From Distichodus sexfasciatus (lineage: Eukaryota > Chordata > Actinopteri > Characiformes > Distichodontidae): a stretch of 64,000 nucleotides of DNA. This document shows, piece by piece, positions 1-12,240 of this stretch. The number at the start of each line of letters is the position of its first letter. Positions within the stretch are counted from its first letter, which is position 1. Position numbers and translations under genes: made by a program. The notes under the pieces were generated by a model that ran no database searches, was not told the DNA's origin, and saw only the letters and a program-made list of their open reading frames with translations. The DNA lies in NCBI GenBank assembly GCA_032718565.1, contig JAVGVS010000301.1, positions 316,255-380,254 on the forward strand. The letters are read 5' to 3'.

Positions 1-2170
1 CCAAAAGGCTTTTCCAGGTAATGAAAAATGGGACAGCAAAAATACATCCAGCTGACATGTGTCTCGCCAGATAATTCGCTACTGAAAGCCCCTCTCACAT
101 GTTCTAGTTTAATTATAACTTTGTGCCACCCCGATTCCCCCCCAAAAATACAGGAACACTGGATATAAGTGTTTAAATATGATTTGATAAATATTCACTT
201 TGAAACCTTATCCACATGTCAGAAAGTGAGCAGTATTTATAAAGCGCATGTGGCTTAGAGACCTGTGCCAAAGTTGCTCGCTAATCCCCAGGCCAATGAG
301 TTTGGAAGTCATCATCGCTACACATTAAGGGCCTACCTAATAAAGCTAAAACTGTGGAGCCTAAGAACCTGATAGATCGTTTTATTTGGCAAGTGTCAGG
401 GAAACCTATTTACAGGCTGTAACAGGCCCAGGTTTGTGTGAAGGAAGGAAGGAGGAGGGGGGCGGGAGTGACGAGGAGCTAATATTTTGATACACGTCTT
501 AAGCAATGATCTTTCTGTTTGCCTAGCGTGTTTCGCGTATCCTGGGGTAACCTATTTAGCATCAAACGTGCGGTGAGGTGGCGCGGCAGTGAGACGGGAG
601 GCAGCCAGAGGTTTCTGGTTTTGGAGCCGCTCCTTGGGGCCGATTGCGGAATGACCCCGCTGGGACACCGTACATTCCACTGGGCTCGAGAGTCGATTCA
701 AAACCCGCAGATAATAGTGAGGGAAGTCAGCAGCGCCTAAATCACCCGAATATATGCGCGCAGAAGCCATGCATATTCATAACGCAATGGAAGATCATCG
801 TTGCTCCAATTTTTCATACGCAAAATGCTCCTCGGAGACTTTTTCCTGGAGGGGAAAAAAGCGTCCGTGTTGCCCACACAAGCAAAAACCATGGCTAAAA
901 CATTAGCTACTGGGTTCAAGATTCTGCATCCTGCCTCCAGGTCTCACGGGAGAGCGCTGGAATCTCCAACTCAATGCTGGTGCTCCAGTAAACAATGAAT
1001 CACATCAGCCTTGTGCATGTGTGTGTGAGAGAGAAAGACGTCGAAACAAAAAGGAAAGCTGGCGAGAGTGTAACTGACTTGGGCCCAGAGTATGGCACAT
1101 TCCATACAGTTGATCTGGGAAATATTTGGAGCACAATAGCCAAAGTGCCTTCACACTCAAGTTTGAGAAAAAGGATTGGCTCTCTGCAGAAGCATACAAG
1201 TGAGTAATGACAACGGTGTGCTCAGCAGAATGTTGGGGACTATTGAGGACAATGCCTTTATGTTTTTCATCATAGGTGTTTTAAAACAAGTTAGATTTTT
1301 TAATGAAGTCGTGCAAAGTACTGAAAATCTCTGCTCCAGCCTGTCCAGATCAGCTTAATTTTACCACATTAGAAGCTTATATTGAAGTCATTGGCAAGTC
1401 AGTCAAATGATCATTTACTAATAATTTCAAAGTATTTACTATGCATCGTGTCTTTAATATGGCCTGATGCACCGAGGCGGTTTGTTTCAAAACCAGATTA
1501 TTTGAGTTTAAGTGCACACCATCAATAATCCTAAAAAGGAAAAATATGGATTTTTTTTGAGAAAGTACCGAACAGCCAAAAAGATGAATCTAATACATAC
1601 TGTAGGTGCATACACAGGAAAAAATGTTAACATAATTGTACAGCATCAGAAAGCAAGGCCAAAGATTTATTCATTCTGGCCACTTTACAGCCATGGCCAA
1701 AAGACTACGGTCCACTTGCCACTTGCCACTAAACTCCTGCTGTGTCACTACATCACGCCCAGGCAAGCCTGAGACGGACTTCCAAACACTGCTGGGAAAC
1801 TTGTGTTCTCATGTCTGTCGGCCGGCCTCAAAATAGCCACACAACACTTGTATACAGAAAGAGAAGAAAAGGAAAATGAAAGGAGGGCTCACCCGACGAT
1901 CAAAGCGTTGATAACACTTCGCTCCGGGCCCAGAATATCCAGCTCGACTCTTGCTCTCGCTCTTCCTTCCTTTTCTAGCGCGTCGCTTTCGTTGGGAGCT
2001 TCCTGCTGCTTTCTCCTCCTTGGGAAAGAAATTTTCCTGGTGGGGGGTGGAGGGGAGAGAGAGAGAGAAAAGTGTTGCACTCAGTGATTCAGAAGCAACG
2101 GTGTAAACGCCAGCCTTCTCCTTCTGACAGCCAGCGTTAATTGCAGATCAGAGTCGCCCACACACTCCAG
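1..2170. other. Non-genic stretch
   Basis: Only short, mutually overlapping reading frames without recognisable content are present. A purine-rich run with a GC box (GGGGCGGG near 459-466) lies at 440-480. No transposon, RNA gene or exon was recognised. Confidence 0.5.
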
Positions 2171-2175
2171 CCTCT

Positions 2176-2218
<43 letters not shown>

Positions 2219-2220
2219 CC
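2171..2220. repeat. (CT)n microsatellite
   Basis: An imperfect CT/CCT run with a pure CT core around 2188-2210. Confidence 0.9.
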
Positions 2221-2398
2221 TCCTGAACGGAGCTGAGAGCAAGCTGTTAGATGGGGAGGGTTGTGAAGAGCACAGCAGAAAATGTTCTGGAGTTCCACCT
2301 CTCCCTGATAACTTCATAACATGCACAACTGATCACCAAGCTGGCGCATGGACTTGTGTTGAATACATGCAAAACTGGATGTCAAAACTGGGGTTAAG

Positions 2399-2550
2399 TA
2401 GGGCTGCGCAGTATATCAGTTAAACATTGTAATAGCGAGATGTGCAAGTGTGATGGTCATATCGAGCGTTGGGCAATGTCAGGTAATACGAATGAAATCA
2501 AACGCTTCATGCTACATTTTTTTGCTGCTGCTTGGCTTTTTTGATTTAAG
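2399..2550 (+). mobile_element. Possible hAT-type MITE terminus
   Basis: TAGGGCTGCGCAGTATATCA followed by ATTGTAATAGCGAGATGTGC resembles the left end of abundant fish hAT-like MITEs that start AGGGCTGCAC. The right end was not located, so the limit given is approximate. Confidence 0.35.
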
Positions 2551-5066
2551 CATTCTTGGATGAAGTTCATGAAAAAGTTCGGAAAGGATGGCTCCATCTT
2601 AAAAAGTCATTTTGTAACTATTATTAGTATTTCTTATGTTGCCTAAAAAGTCAGCCCAATCATTCTAGTTATGTATAGCATTTTTTAAAGCATTTACAAT
2701 ATTATAATGTAATATATATTATTGTAGTGTATTTTTCCTACATCATGAAGCTACATCATAACTGTGCACAGTTACAAGGGTTTTTCAGTCACCAAATGAA
2801 AGCTACAGTGAAATAACTACATAACAAGTGTGTTAAAGGAAGAATGTCGTGGTTAAGTTTCCATCGCATGAGGCAGGTTTGCGGGGGTGTGTGTGACCCA
2901 TGCAGGCCAGCCGCTACTGACTGTGAGGTGGTGCTACACATGCTGAGCTCCTTCATCACCTCATCATCACACGAAGTACGTAAGCTACAGAGGTCACATG
3001 ATAATGGTCATATGCTATGTGATGTTACTGAAGATTAAGAAGAGGGTGGATCATAGAGAACTACATTAGTAGTAACTATTAGCCTACCGAGGATGTAATG
3101 TAAATGCAATCAATGTGAGGTGAAAAAAAGAGCGGGATCCACTTAAGCAGAGACCAGAAATAGACACTCAATAAAAGTACACACAAAGAAGTCTTTATAT
3201 CTGTGCCAGGATCTCTGTCCACCCAAAAATGGCTATTTCCATTAACCACCTTGTTTGGAACATGTCTCTCTGTGTGTGTTGGGTGGTGGCAGCTTTGCAA
3301 GTTATTTCATTATCTTCTGTATATCGAAAACGTAGTCCCTTCACACGTGGATTTGTCCAAAAGAAGGAGAATATTTTAAACATTTTAAACACTGGGATTT
3401 AATATTTTCATTACATCTTGTACTTCATGCATGCTTGATTATCATTTTTGCCTAGCCACAAAAGTTTGAACATATTTTAATGAATAATGAGAGACTCATT
3501 GTATTTTAATGGGAGCGAAACGTCAGAATGAGCAAAAAAAAAAATATTTTTCTTTCTTTGGTGAAAATAAAAAAGCCAATGCAAAACTTTTGAGTTTCGA
3601 TCTGATGTGGCCAGTGTTGCATTTGCACCCACAAAGAGTTTGAAAATTATTACTCTGAAATGAAGCCATTCTGTGTCCAAGATAAATGTGTTAATCTACC
3701 ATATAAAGTCAAATTTATTTTTTATCACCGCTATATCGATCACATGAAACTAGATACATAGCGGAGATATATGAATATACACAACACATTTCTACGGCAC
3801 ACTGTGAAATTATTTTGGGTTTTTTTTTCTGTTTGATCATATTTTTTCCCATTCTTGTTTACTTTAGTGTGTCCCAACCTGGGCCAGTACATCCACTCCA
3901 GCTTTAATTTGCAACATGCACTCACGCACGAGAGCTATTATCTGCAATTCATTTTGGACCACTCTTACAAAACAAAGCACTGTACAGTCTATTATCTCAT
4001 CTTTCCGAGAAGCTGGAAAACTGCTTCCACCGACAGATGAAGCCCTGATCATCAGCGCAACCCCCTTTAAAGACAGATAGCTGATGTGAGAGGCATACAC
4101 TGTTCCTAAGGTCATTTTCATGGCCGTGTACCATGACCTGGTTGCCTGCTTCGTGTAATTACTAGCTTAGTCAGAAGCCTATTCCCTTCTACAGCCAGAT
4201 AACAGTGCGGAAAATTAATTTAATCTGACAAAAAATAAACAAAAAAGACTTTATTTTTTAGCTCATCAACATAAGTTTAGGATTTTAATAGCAAGGTCAA
4301 AGTAAAAGTCATGGTTTATAGGAAAAATGTCAAATGTGGGGGTTACATCACAATGATTTATGGTCATTTGGAAAGGCCTGGTCAATTTTGGAGAATAAAC
4401 TCTGGTAAACGGCACTCTCTGTGTTATAATTATAAAACTTACCGACAAAACATAATAGCATTTTTATAGAATACATAGAAATGAAATGCATAACATCAGC
4501 ATGGAGGTTTGTTGCACAATAACCTTAATCTTAAACATTTTTAGCACTGAGAGTAAATGCATGATGATAAACGTTACTACTACATTCAGATTTACAGATC
4601 AAAATAACTACCCACAGACTATGTTTGTGTTAATTTAGTTCAGAATGAGCGGCAGTTCAAATTAAACAGTTCTGGTTTAAGTCTTAAGGTTTCATATAGC
4701 AATATACTGTTGAAAGAAATAGCTGTGTCTCACTGACTTGGGGCGAAAGTTTGGTACAAAATATGTTTGCTATAGTAATGTAAAGAAAATGTTAGATATT
4801 TTGAGTTTTAACTGTCCCGGACTACTACTTGATCACTTTATTATATGAAATCTGCCATTGAAACGAATGACAGTGAGTAAGTCTGTGGCCCTGGAGATGT
4901 CAGAACCACTCTGCTAAGTCCGAGGCACTAACTAACTTTCACTTGCACGTATCGAGACCAGCCTGGCTTTATGAATAACATTAAATCAAATCAGAAACGA
5001 GCATGTTATTGCAGTGTAATTGATGGCATCAATTAGCACTGCTCTCGGGAGACGCCGGCTGCTCCA

Positions 5067-5068
<2 letters not shown>
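2551..5068. other. Non-genic, AT-rich stretch
   Basis: No exon, RNA gene or clear repeat was recognised. Frames are short and of AT-rich composition. Confidence 0.5.

Positions 5069-5106
<38 letters not shown>
5069..5106. repeat. (GT)19 microsatellite
   Basis: An uninterrupted GT dinucleotide run just outside the CpG-rich block. Confidence 0.95.
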
Positions 5107-5108
<2 letters not shown>

Positions 5109-5199
5109 ATAGCGCCTGCGAAGTGGACGCCGAAGTGACATTGTGTGCCCGAGTCGTGCCAGCTAACGGGGGTACAGAACATTATAAGTTGAGCAACTC

Positions 5200-5263
5200 A
5201 CCTTGAGCTTTTATGTTAAACGGGATTAAATGTATGTAACATCTTAAACACGTTTGATTCGTC
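5200..5263 (-). other. Possible short non-coding exon (acceptor plus consensus donor)
   Basis: On the minus strand a TATTTTTCTAG acceptor is followed by about 62 nt and a CTCAAG|GTGAGT donor ending at 5202. Frames inside contain early stops, so it is not a coding exon. It could be a second or alternative 5' exon of the transcript suggested by the donor at 6131. Supported by splice signals only. Confidence 0.25.
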
Positions 5264-5445
5264 TAGAAAAATATAAATCTAAAAAATAATAGTCCTTAAC
5301 GGCTAAGTTCAGAATCAATATCAGAAGTCGTGATACATAAAAAGGTTGTATGCGTTTATCTAAGAAGGAATTGTAACATTTTCCACAGTTCTGTAAAATG
5401 TCATGACATACAGTAATAATATAACCCATTTTTACATGTATATTT

Positions 5446-5465
5446 AAAAAAAAAAAAAAAAAAAA
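5446..5465. repeat. A20 homopolymer
   Basis: A run of 20 adenines at the left edge of the CpG-rich block. On the minus strand it reads as a T-run. Confidence 0.9.
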
Positions 5466-6049
5466 CATTCGCACAGGCCCGCGGCGTCCTACAGTTTCGT
5501 GTCATTTCCTAAAGTTTAACTTCCCAAATGTCCGAGCGGAGAACACACTCTTGGCCAATTTGCGCCATTATGCGAAAGGAGATCGAGGAATACACATGTC
5601 CAGTGTGTGACGGAGTCAGAATCAAAGTGTTATAAAATAACGAAAGATATCGCGCCACACTTTACGCTTGAGATGTCCGGTCCCGTTAGATAGCACAGCG
5701 GCACATGTAACAACCACGCGAAATAAAACCCGCTTAAAGTGTGTGGAGAGATGCGTAGCGCTACAGCGCATAATATAACGCGTAACGTTACTTTGACAGT
5801 TATAAAAATAAGCGCGATAACCGCGTAACGCGTCCTGGCGTCGCCTTGAAAAACGTCTGTGAGCGAGCGCCGAGTTCCGTTCGCAAGCCGATATTCCTGT
5901 CAGGGAAGTTTAAGAAGGCACATTTAAACGTTTCCCCTTTTCCACGACTAACTACTTCACGCGTGACAAAAGATTTTAAGAACTCTTATTACTGTACGGG
6001 TTTAATTTTACGCGTCCCAAAATGCACTCCACGACTCCCTCTTGCGCTT

Positions 6050-6068
6050 TCTCTCTCTCTCTCTCTCC
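6050..6068. repeat. (CT)n microsatellite
   Basis: A short CT run inside the promoter-like block. Confidence 0.85.
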
Positions 6069-6128
6069 TACTCAGACACACGTACCAAGTCTCTCTACTG
6101 TGGAATATTGTTGCTATTTTTGCAACTC

Positions 6129-6134
6129 ACCTTT
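6129..6134 (-). other. Consensus splice donor, possible end of a non-coding 5' exon
   Basis: The minus strand reads AAAAAG|GTGAGT with the exon ending at 6131, matching the vertebrate U1 consensus. It lies about 670 bp to the left of the CRE/CCAAT cluster, a plausible first-exon distance. No reading frame of value precedes it, so any exon here would be 5' UTR or lncRNA. Confidence 0.3.
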
Positions 6135-6801
6135 TTCTCCACAGTCCCTCGCTGTATATAGATACGGTGTATCAGTGAGTCCTGTGGATACGCCGTGACA
6201 TAAATGTATTTTCAGTCACATTGACACACGGGCTGCTATTTTCGGGAGCTGACAAACTCAGAGGAACCAGTCCAGTCTCTTGTCAGAGAGAAGCTCCGCC
6301 CCGCGCCTGACGAAGACCAGACGAAGTCAGTCAGCCTCCTCCTCCTCCTCCTCCTCGCGTCTCAATTAACAACAAATATGGAAACTTTCGGGCTGCGAAA
6401 GCGCATCGCATTCAAGTTTGGAACGTTTTAACGCGTCCGAGCAGTTTCTTTAAAACGGATCAGCCGCTGTGCCAATAAAAAGACACGGAATAGAAGCTTT
6501 GTAGAAGTTTTGTTACGGAGACGGCAAGACAGGAAACTGTCCATAGCTGGCACATGACATCACCTGTTTAGAAAGAGACGTTCCAGTGGCTGAAAGTACG
6601 AGAAACTAAATACATTTAAGATTTTATGTTAGTCGCAATAATCAAAGTGGTTCTCCAACACAAAAAGTGCAACACTCCGCTTCGCAGTCAGTTCAAAACA
6701 CGCACGAAGTTAAGTAACTACAGTTGTTGTCTGTGAAGTGTGTTAGAGATCAATATTTTATTATGTATAATAGTTGTAGGCTGCGCAGCCTTAGATACGA
6801 T

Positions 6802-6952
6802 TGACGTCATCTCTCTAAGACAACAGCGACAATAGGACCGGCTCTTTTTAAGTGACAGTTTTCTCAGCCAATGGGGCTCTTCAGCGGCTTGACAGCGACC
6901 AATCAGAGGGGCGGCTTGTCTGCGTTTACGTCGCATGTGGCCCAGTCACGTG
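6802..6952. promoter_or_regulatory. CRE / NF-Y pair / GC box / E-box cluster
   Basis: Within 151 bp lie a palindromic CRE, two plus-strand CCAAT boxes (the second, ACCAATCAG, a near-ideal NF-Y site) starting 31 bp apart, an Sp-type GC box 4 bp after the second CCAAT, and a palindromic CACGTG E-box. The roughly three-turn CCAAT spacing is typical of functional NF-Y pairs. The cluster is seen directly; promoter activity is inferred. Confidence 0.55.
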
Positions 6953-7952
6953 TAGTTGCAGGATCTGAGGAAGAGGTGTGGTGCTGAACAGCACGAGTTG
7001 TTTTCACTGGGATTTAAAGGCACAAGGTTCTGACTGCCAGAGTGTCCTGTTCAGTCGAGTTGCTTCTGAGTTCCACAGAGTTAAAGTGACATGTTCCCAT
7101 TTTATGCAAAGATGTTCTGTTTGTTGTTGTGCGGAACTGCTGCTTTTTTGTTTCGTCGTGCCGAGAGACTTCGTTTCGAAAAGTGCTGAGTGACTAATAT
7201 TGGCTGATTTTTTTGGACTTGTGATTATGCATCATAACTAATGTTGATTCGTCGTCAGCAGCAGTCCCACCCTGCTCAGCGATGAAGATAAAACAGTAAC
7301 GTCACTTAAGAAAGGAATGTGAAAGACCAAGTTGATAAATTTAGCAGGGGAATTTGATTTACATATAATTTTTAATGTTTTACTTTTTTGCCTTTTAAGT
7401 TCACAGTCTGTCTCTCTCTCTTTCTACTCACACACACACAAACGACACAGATAGGTCAATAAAGGTATAGATTTATGGGTAACAGTTTCTTAAATTTGGT
7501 CTTAGTGTCTCTAAACAACACACAACAACCTATATATGATTTTTAAAACCTATTTTCTTAGCTTTTCTATCCCATGATGTCACAATTAATCCAAATATCA
7601 GATTTTTGTTGTAGTATCTTTACATGTGACTTTTTTCTTTAAACGCTCTGGTTTCATATGTTTGACAGAAATTTTATTATAGATATTATTGCCCGCTTTG
7701 CAAGTTTTTAAGGGAGTGGTTTCAGATTTGGCCCTCAGAAAAAAACATAGCCTTAGTTAAAAATGATAAAATAATTCCTACTGCTAAAAGGAGATTCATA
7801 TTTTCTTTTCGAGCCAGACATCAAATAGCTTATACTAGACGTCAAATAGGACATTCAAGACTCATCCTTGGATTTTTATTCTTGCCAAAAGACAGCGTTT
7901 TTATAGGCAAAGAACTGCGGTTTATGTTTTTTTATTAAGATCCCAACTTTAA

Positions 7953-8077
7953 GGGGCGGTTTCCCAGAAAGAGATTAAGACTAGTCTTGGATTACAGAGT
8001 GTTTTGAATGGAGATTTTCTATTGAAAAAGAAATATAGTTCAGAACTAGTCTTAATCCCTGTCTGGGAAACCGCCCC
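7953..8077. mobile_element. Palindromic MITE (Angel-like), 125 bp
   Basis: The left end GGGGCGGTTTCCCAGA is the exact inverse of the right end TCTGGGAAACCGCCCC, and the arms continue (GATTAAGACTAGTCTTG versus AACTAGTCTTAATC), so the element folds into a long hairpin. TAA flanks both sides, suggesting a 3-bp duplication as in PIF/Harbinger-type MITEs. Family naming is from memory; the structure is seen directly. Confidence 0.75.
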
Positions 8078-9430
8078 TAAAAGTTTTAGAATTTTAAGCT
8101 AGTATATATGTTTAAAAATCTTGTTTAGATTGTTTGGGTGTTTATTTTATTTGTTTAATTCCTATTTCTAAGTTTGTTTTATCATACTGTACCTGCTCTA
8201 AAATAGCCATAGTTGCTAATGTGGCATTATAATTAAAAAAACAATCATATTTAACAAACATTGTAATCATTTTTACATTACCTGCATTTTACTTTTATAG
8301 TTTTACTTCTTTTAAAATAGACATATTCTTGCCTTAACAGTTTCTATGCTCACTGTGCTTTCTATCTTACCAGTTTTATTTGCATACTCAAGAAAACATC
8401 CTACATATCAGACGCTAAGATACATTTGGTTGCTGTTAGAGTAACACGGAGTAAGACCTTAACCTAAATAATACATTTTGAATTCAATAACACCTGCTGC
8501 AGTGTAACAGCGTGGCACATCACATGTAAATCTTTAGAGGCTGAATTTATTTATTAGCACAAACTTGGGTGTAGAGCGTTTCCACGTTTAGCAATCTTAA
8601 AAACCTGTTGCAAACTCTAGTGAAATGTCTCATTATACAGTTCCCATGTCTTCACACTCTTTGCATATTTGAGGGTTTATTCGTTCCTATTTTCAATCCT
8701 TGTGAAGCTGGTGCTGTCTGTACTAATAATGCCATTGAGGGCTGGGCACACTTGTTGGCACCACATTCTTCAGCAACCGCACTAAACCCCCCGCCACCTG
8801 TGGTCCTGAGATTAGTGGAAGCCGTGTGGGACATATTTCCATGTCCCCTCGCGCCTCTGGTTTGGAATCACAGACTCTCACTGAATACTTGAGGTCCACC
8901 AAGCCTTCCCCGAGCAGTTATACTGTCATTACATGATTATTAAAGATTTAAACTGTCATCAGGTTCACCTACAATGCTGTAATTGTTGCTGAACGTTTGT
9001 CAGTGAAATGTAACGATAAGTAAATAAACCGGGGATGAATGTGGAACTAACCTCAATTTCACCCAGACACAGTTAGCATCCCTTTATTTAGTCTCTTACC
9101 TGATTTTATCTAACATGCTAATATTTACCTGTGCCCAAAGTCTATATTTTGCTCATACCAAATTAACCATCTGTTGTGTGGCATATATAATTTAATACAG
9201 CAAAGAACTCATGCCTCAAGTCAACCTTCAGCCGTGTCATGCCCGAGTCCCCGTCCCACATCTCACCTGTAGCTACTGCGCTATCGATGCCTTCACAGAA
9301 CCTGCCGTGAAGGCCTTCTCCACGTGCCCCTCTCTCCGCTTCAGGGGGGCCACTTCCTCTCTTTTTCCCCACAAGGAAACCACCTGCTTTTGCATTTACA
9401 CTTCTTCCCCTCTTCTCTCTTTCCGGTTCT

Positions 9431-9438
9431 TCTCTCCC

Positions 9439-9470
<32 letters not shown>

Positions 9471-9481
9471 GCTCTCTCTCC
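9431..9481. repeat. (CT)n microsatellite
   Basis: An imperfect CT run. Open frames of 100-154 codons across it encode Ser/Leu or Arg/Glu repeats and are artefacts. Confidence 0.9.
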
Positions 9482-11159
9482 CACTGGTTCACTCACTTTC
9501 CTCAAAGCCAGACCAGCTGGCTTTGGACGGCTTCCTTCTCGCCCCTGTGAGGCTCTCCTTCACACTCTGCCTCCTCTTGTCCCGCAGCCTTTCTGCCGGG
9601 AGCGAGCTCGGCGACAGCAGTTTGAAGGGTAGGATCCCAGATGGACGCACACACTCTGGGCATGCGTGTGTGTGACAGGGCTTGGCTCAGGGGAGCATTT
9701 GGACCAGCCGCAGCTGTCACTCAGCCGTACTGAGGGTGCTGGGTGCGTTTTTGTTGTGTGTTGCGATTATTAATATAAGTGAGAAAATTCATTGATAAGG
9801 TGGAAACATTACATGACCTCAAAGTGAGATGGACCAGCGCTTGGGATAGTGACCTTTTCACTTAGTGAGTTGACTTTGGTGATGTAGGGGTCATGATTGT
9901 GTTACTTGTTTAGAATGATGAGGGATAAATATGCATAAAATATTTAGAAGTGCACAAATAATTTGCGTTTTCTGTTATACATTATATTACTTGTAAAAGG
10001 GTAATAGATGTTGAGGTTGTTTTCTTCAAGTCCAATAATTCTGTGTTGATGAGTCAAAAAGATTCAGAAAACTTCACGAGCTTTATAGAACGTATTCTGA
10101 TCAGAGACAGCTGACATTTTCAGCATTGTTCCACACCACAAATAGCACCAGACTGCAGAGCTTACGCGCCACCAATTAAAAAGGATTGTACAATGGCCCT
10201 TACACAACAAACTCCAAAAGTCAGGTAGGATTCACTGTACAAACTCTGAAAGAGCAAAGACCTCTTTATTCTTCTAGTTTTGAATGACAAAGTCCCTAAA
10301 AGTCACACTCGAATCATTGCTGTGAAGGTCACAGTTTTGACTGCAGAATTCTTGCATCAGGCATCATTATCTTTTTCCTAATTAGTGAAACTAGCCCCAA
10401 ATCCCCAAATATCTTTAGCAGGCCGCTACGTTCCCAATCTGTCTTCACGGGCAGGGTCTTCTTTCAGTGGGAAAACTTGGCCATCACACCGAAATTTGGA
10501 CATATGTTGAACAATAAGGCATTATTCACGCGTAGAGTAGAAAGGAGTGATCAACCGTGGAAAGACGAAGCGAGGAACTAACCCAATGGGTGTCTGTGAC
10601 AGAACTTGCAAGCAATCAGGAGTTCACCAACAGCTTATAATTCTCCGGCACCTGGCATGCCAGTATAACCTCAGCAGACAATCTTAAGGTGAGGATATGA
10701 AACTGAGCGAAAACTGGATCTGGCGCTAAGGCATGGCACTGTGTGTCAGTGCAGACGTTGGCTGTGCGTTAGATAACTATGTAGGGGCTCTAAAAATACC
10801 CCGTGTCTCGCAGTCTGCCTCAGCTCTCTCGTTTCTGCTTGTAATTAACACTGAGTGTGCCATGCCAGCTCGATGCACAGCACAGCGCACAACTGTCACA
10901 TGCTCGTGTGGATCAAAACTGCTAAAGTTTTCACTCGTTTAACTTTTTTCTTTTTTCAAGAGATCACGGTAAACTGTAAGCTGTAAATTGTACATTTTTG
11001 CATGTTGTAATTATAAATCTAATCCTGTTTGTGTTTTTTTGCATCAGTGTTGATATCTTTCACTCTACTGACCTGAAATCACTTTAGTTCAACAATATTT
11101 CTATGACTCCTTTGAGGGTTTTTTCCATATAATCCTTACAGTCTTATGAACGAAAAACA

Positions 11160-11690
11160 TTGTCATTAAACTTGCAGTATAATGTAGCAGTTGGTAATGA
11201 GGAAAAAATTCCAAAAGATAATAGCACCCACTATTTGGAACTTAAAACCATCTCCGTGATGCATTCTATTCTTAACGCTGACGAACATTAGGGCAGGCTC
11301 CACATATTCTGTGAGTTCTGTTTTCCTATTGTATTTTTGCCGGCTTAAAGTAGCTTCCAAAAATGGTAGGCGCACTCTAATTATCTCACCATTTGGTGAA
11401 GCCACTGTATGGTGCCATTTATAAAAAAGGAGCCAGCCATTCTGCATTAACTGTACCGAGCTCATTAAAAATTGAGCAAGGTCAGAAATGAAGCTCCTCT
11501 TCCCATTTTTCACTTGTCCCTAATTTCAAAAATTGTTTCATTAATCAAGCAAAATGGCTGTGGCATAATTCACCCTGGCAAGCCCGTTGTCGGGAAACAT
11601 TAGCAGAATTCCGCTCGATAAACAAAGACACCCGGAGAAGTTTGCGCACATTGATCTGATTCGAAGCGTACTGCACTTGTTCCATAACCT
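11160..11690. promoter_or_regulatory. Candidate conserved non-coding element
   Basis: About 530 bp of complex, repeat-free sequence with several TAATTA/ATTAA cores (CTCTAATTATCTC, CATTAATCAAGC, GCTCATTAAAAATTG). The 115-residue minus-strand reading frame inside it has no recognisable motif and is treated as chance. Confidence 0.25.
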
Positions 11691-12014
11691 ATTTAGAATA
11701 TTGATAGGGAGGGTTGCCTAAATGCATTTCAGTGCCAACTTAAATGTCACACTTGAATATTCTTTTACACATATTGAGACCTTAGAATCAATTGGTTCTA
11801 CCTGACATTTTGGTCCAAGTAGGACTATTGGCAAAAACGCTAAGATACTTCTCCTTTCAATGGGTCTGAAATCTAAGAAAGCTAAATTTAACTTTCTAGA
11901 AGTGAGAGATCTGATCACTTCTCTTAACCACTTTAGGAAGCCGGGTAACTTGAGGCCATTTTCTAGCAAGTCAACTTTGGTTGAAGGTCATAAATTATTG
12001 CAACGACCCGGGCA

Positions 12015-12240
12015 CTTATTGGCGTAACGGTAGGGTGTTCGCGCCGTGATCAAACGGTCGCAGGTCGGAATCCAGGACCGGTAAAGTTACCACTGAGGTA
12101 CTCATGAGCAAGGTACCGTCCCCAAGCACTGCTACCCGGGCATTGTCCACTGCTCCTTGACGGACGGGTCAGATTCAGAGGTCACATTTCGTTGTGGTGT
12201 CCGGTGCTGTGGTGTGTTCACATTGATAAATAATCACTCT
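12015..12240 (+). mobile_element. tRNA-derived SINE, copy 1
   Basis: The tRNA-like head has an A-box-like GCGTAACGGTAGGG and a decayed B box (GGTCGGAATCC). The body contains TACTCATGAGCAAGGTAC and the tail CACATTTCGTTGTGGTG then GTGTTCACATTGA. The same modules recur at 43411, 61445 and 62518, so this is one SINE family. Confidence 0.75.

Larger units (their letters stand above)
5500..6980. promoter_or_regulatory. CpG-rich promoter-like block
   Basis: CpG dinucleotides are much denser here than in the flanks (for example CGCGTAACGCGT near 5822 and repeated CGCG/GCGC). The right end groups classical core elements: CRE TGACGTCA at 6802-6809, CCAAT at 6868-6872 and 6899-6903, GC box GGGGCGG at 6908-6914, and CACGTG at 6947-6952. 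A (CTC)n run lies near 6333-6356. Strong minus-strand splice donors lie at and to the left of this block, so leftward transcription is my preferred reading. No coding exon was found. Confidence 0.5.
8078..12014. other. Non-genic stretch
   Basis: Between the MITE at 7953 and the first SINE I see only a CT microsatellite (9431) and one candidate conserved element (11160-11690). No exon was recognised. Confidence 0.45.

Noticed and set aside
9163..9675. Open frames of 102-154 codons on both strands
   Set aside because: They run through a CT microsatellite and encode Ser/Leu or Arg/Glu repeats; no splice or homology support.
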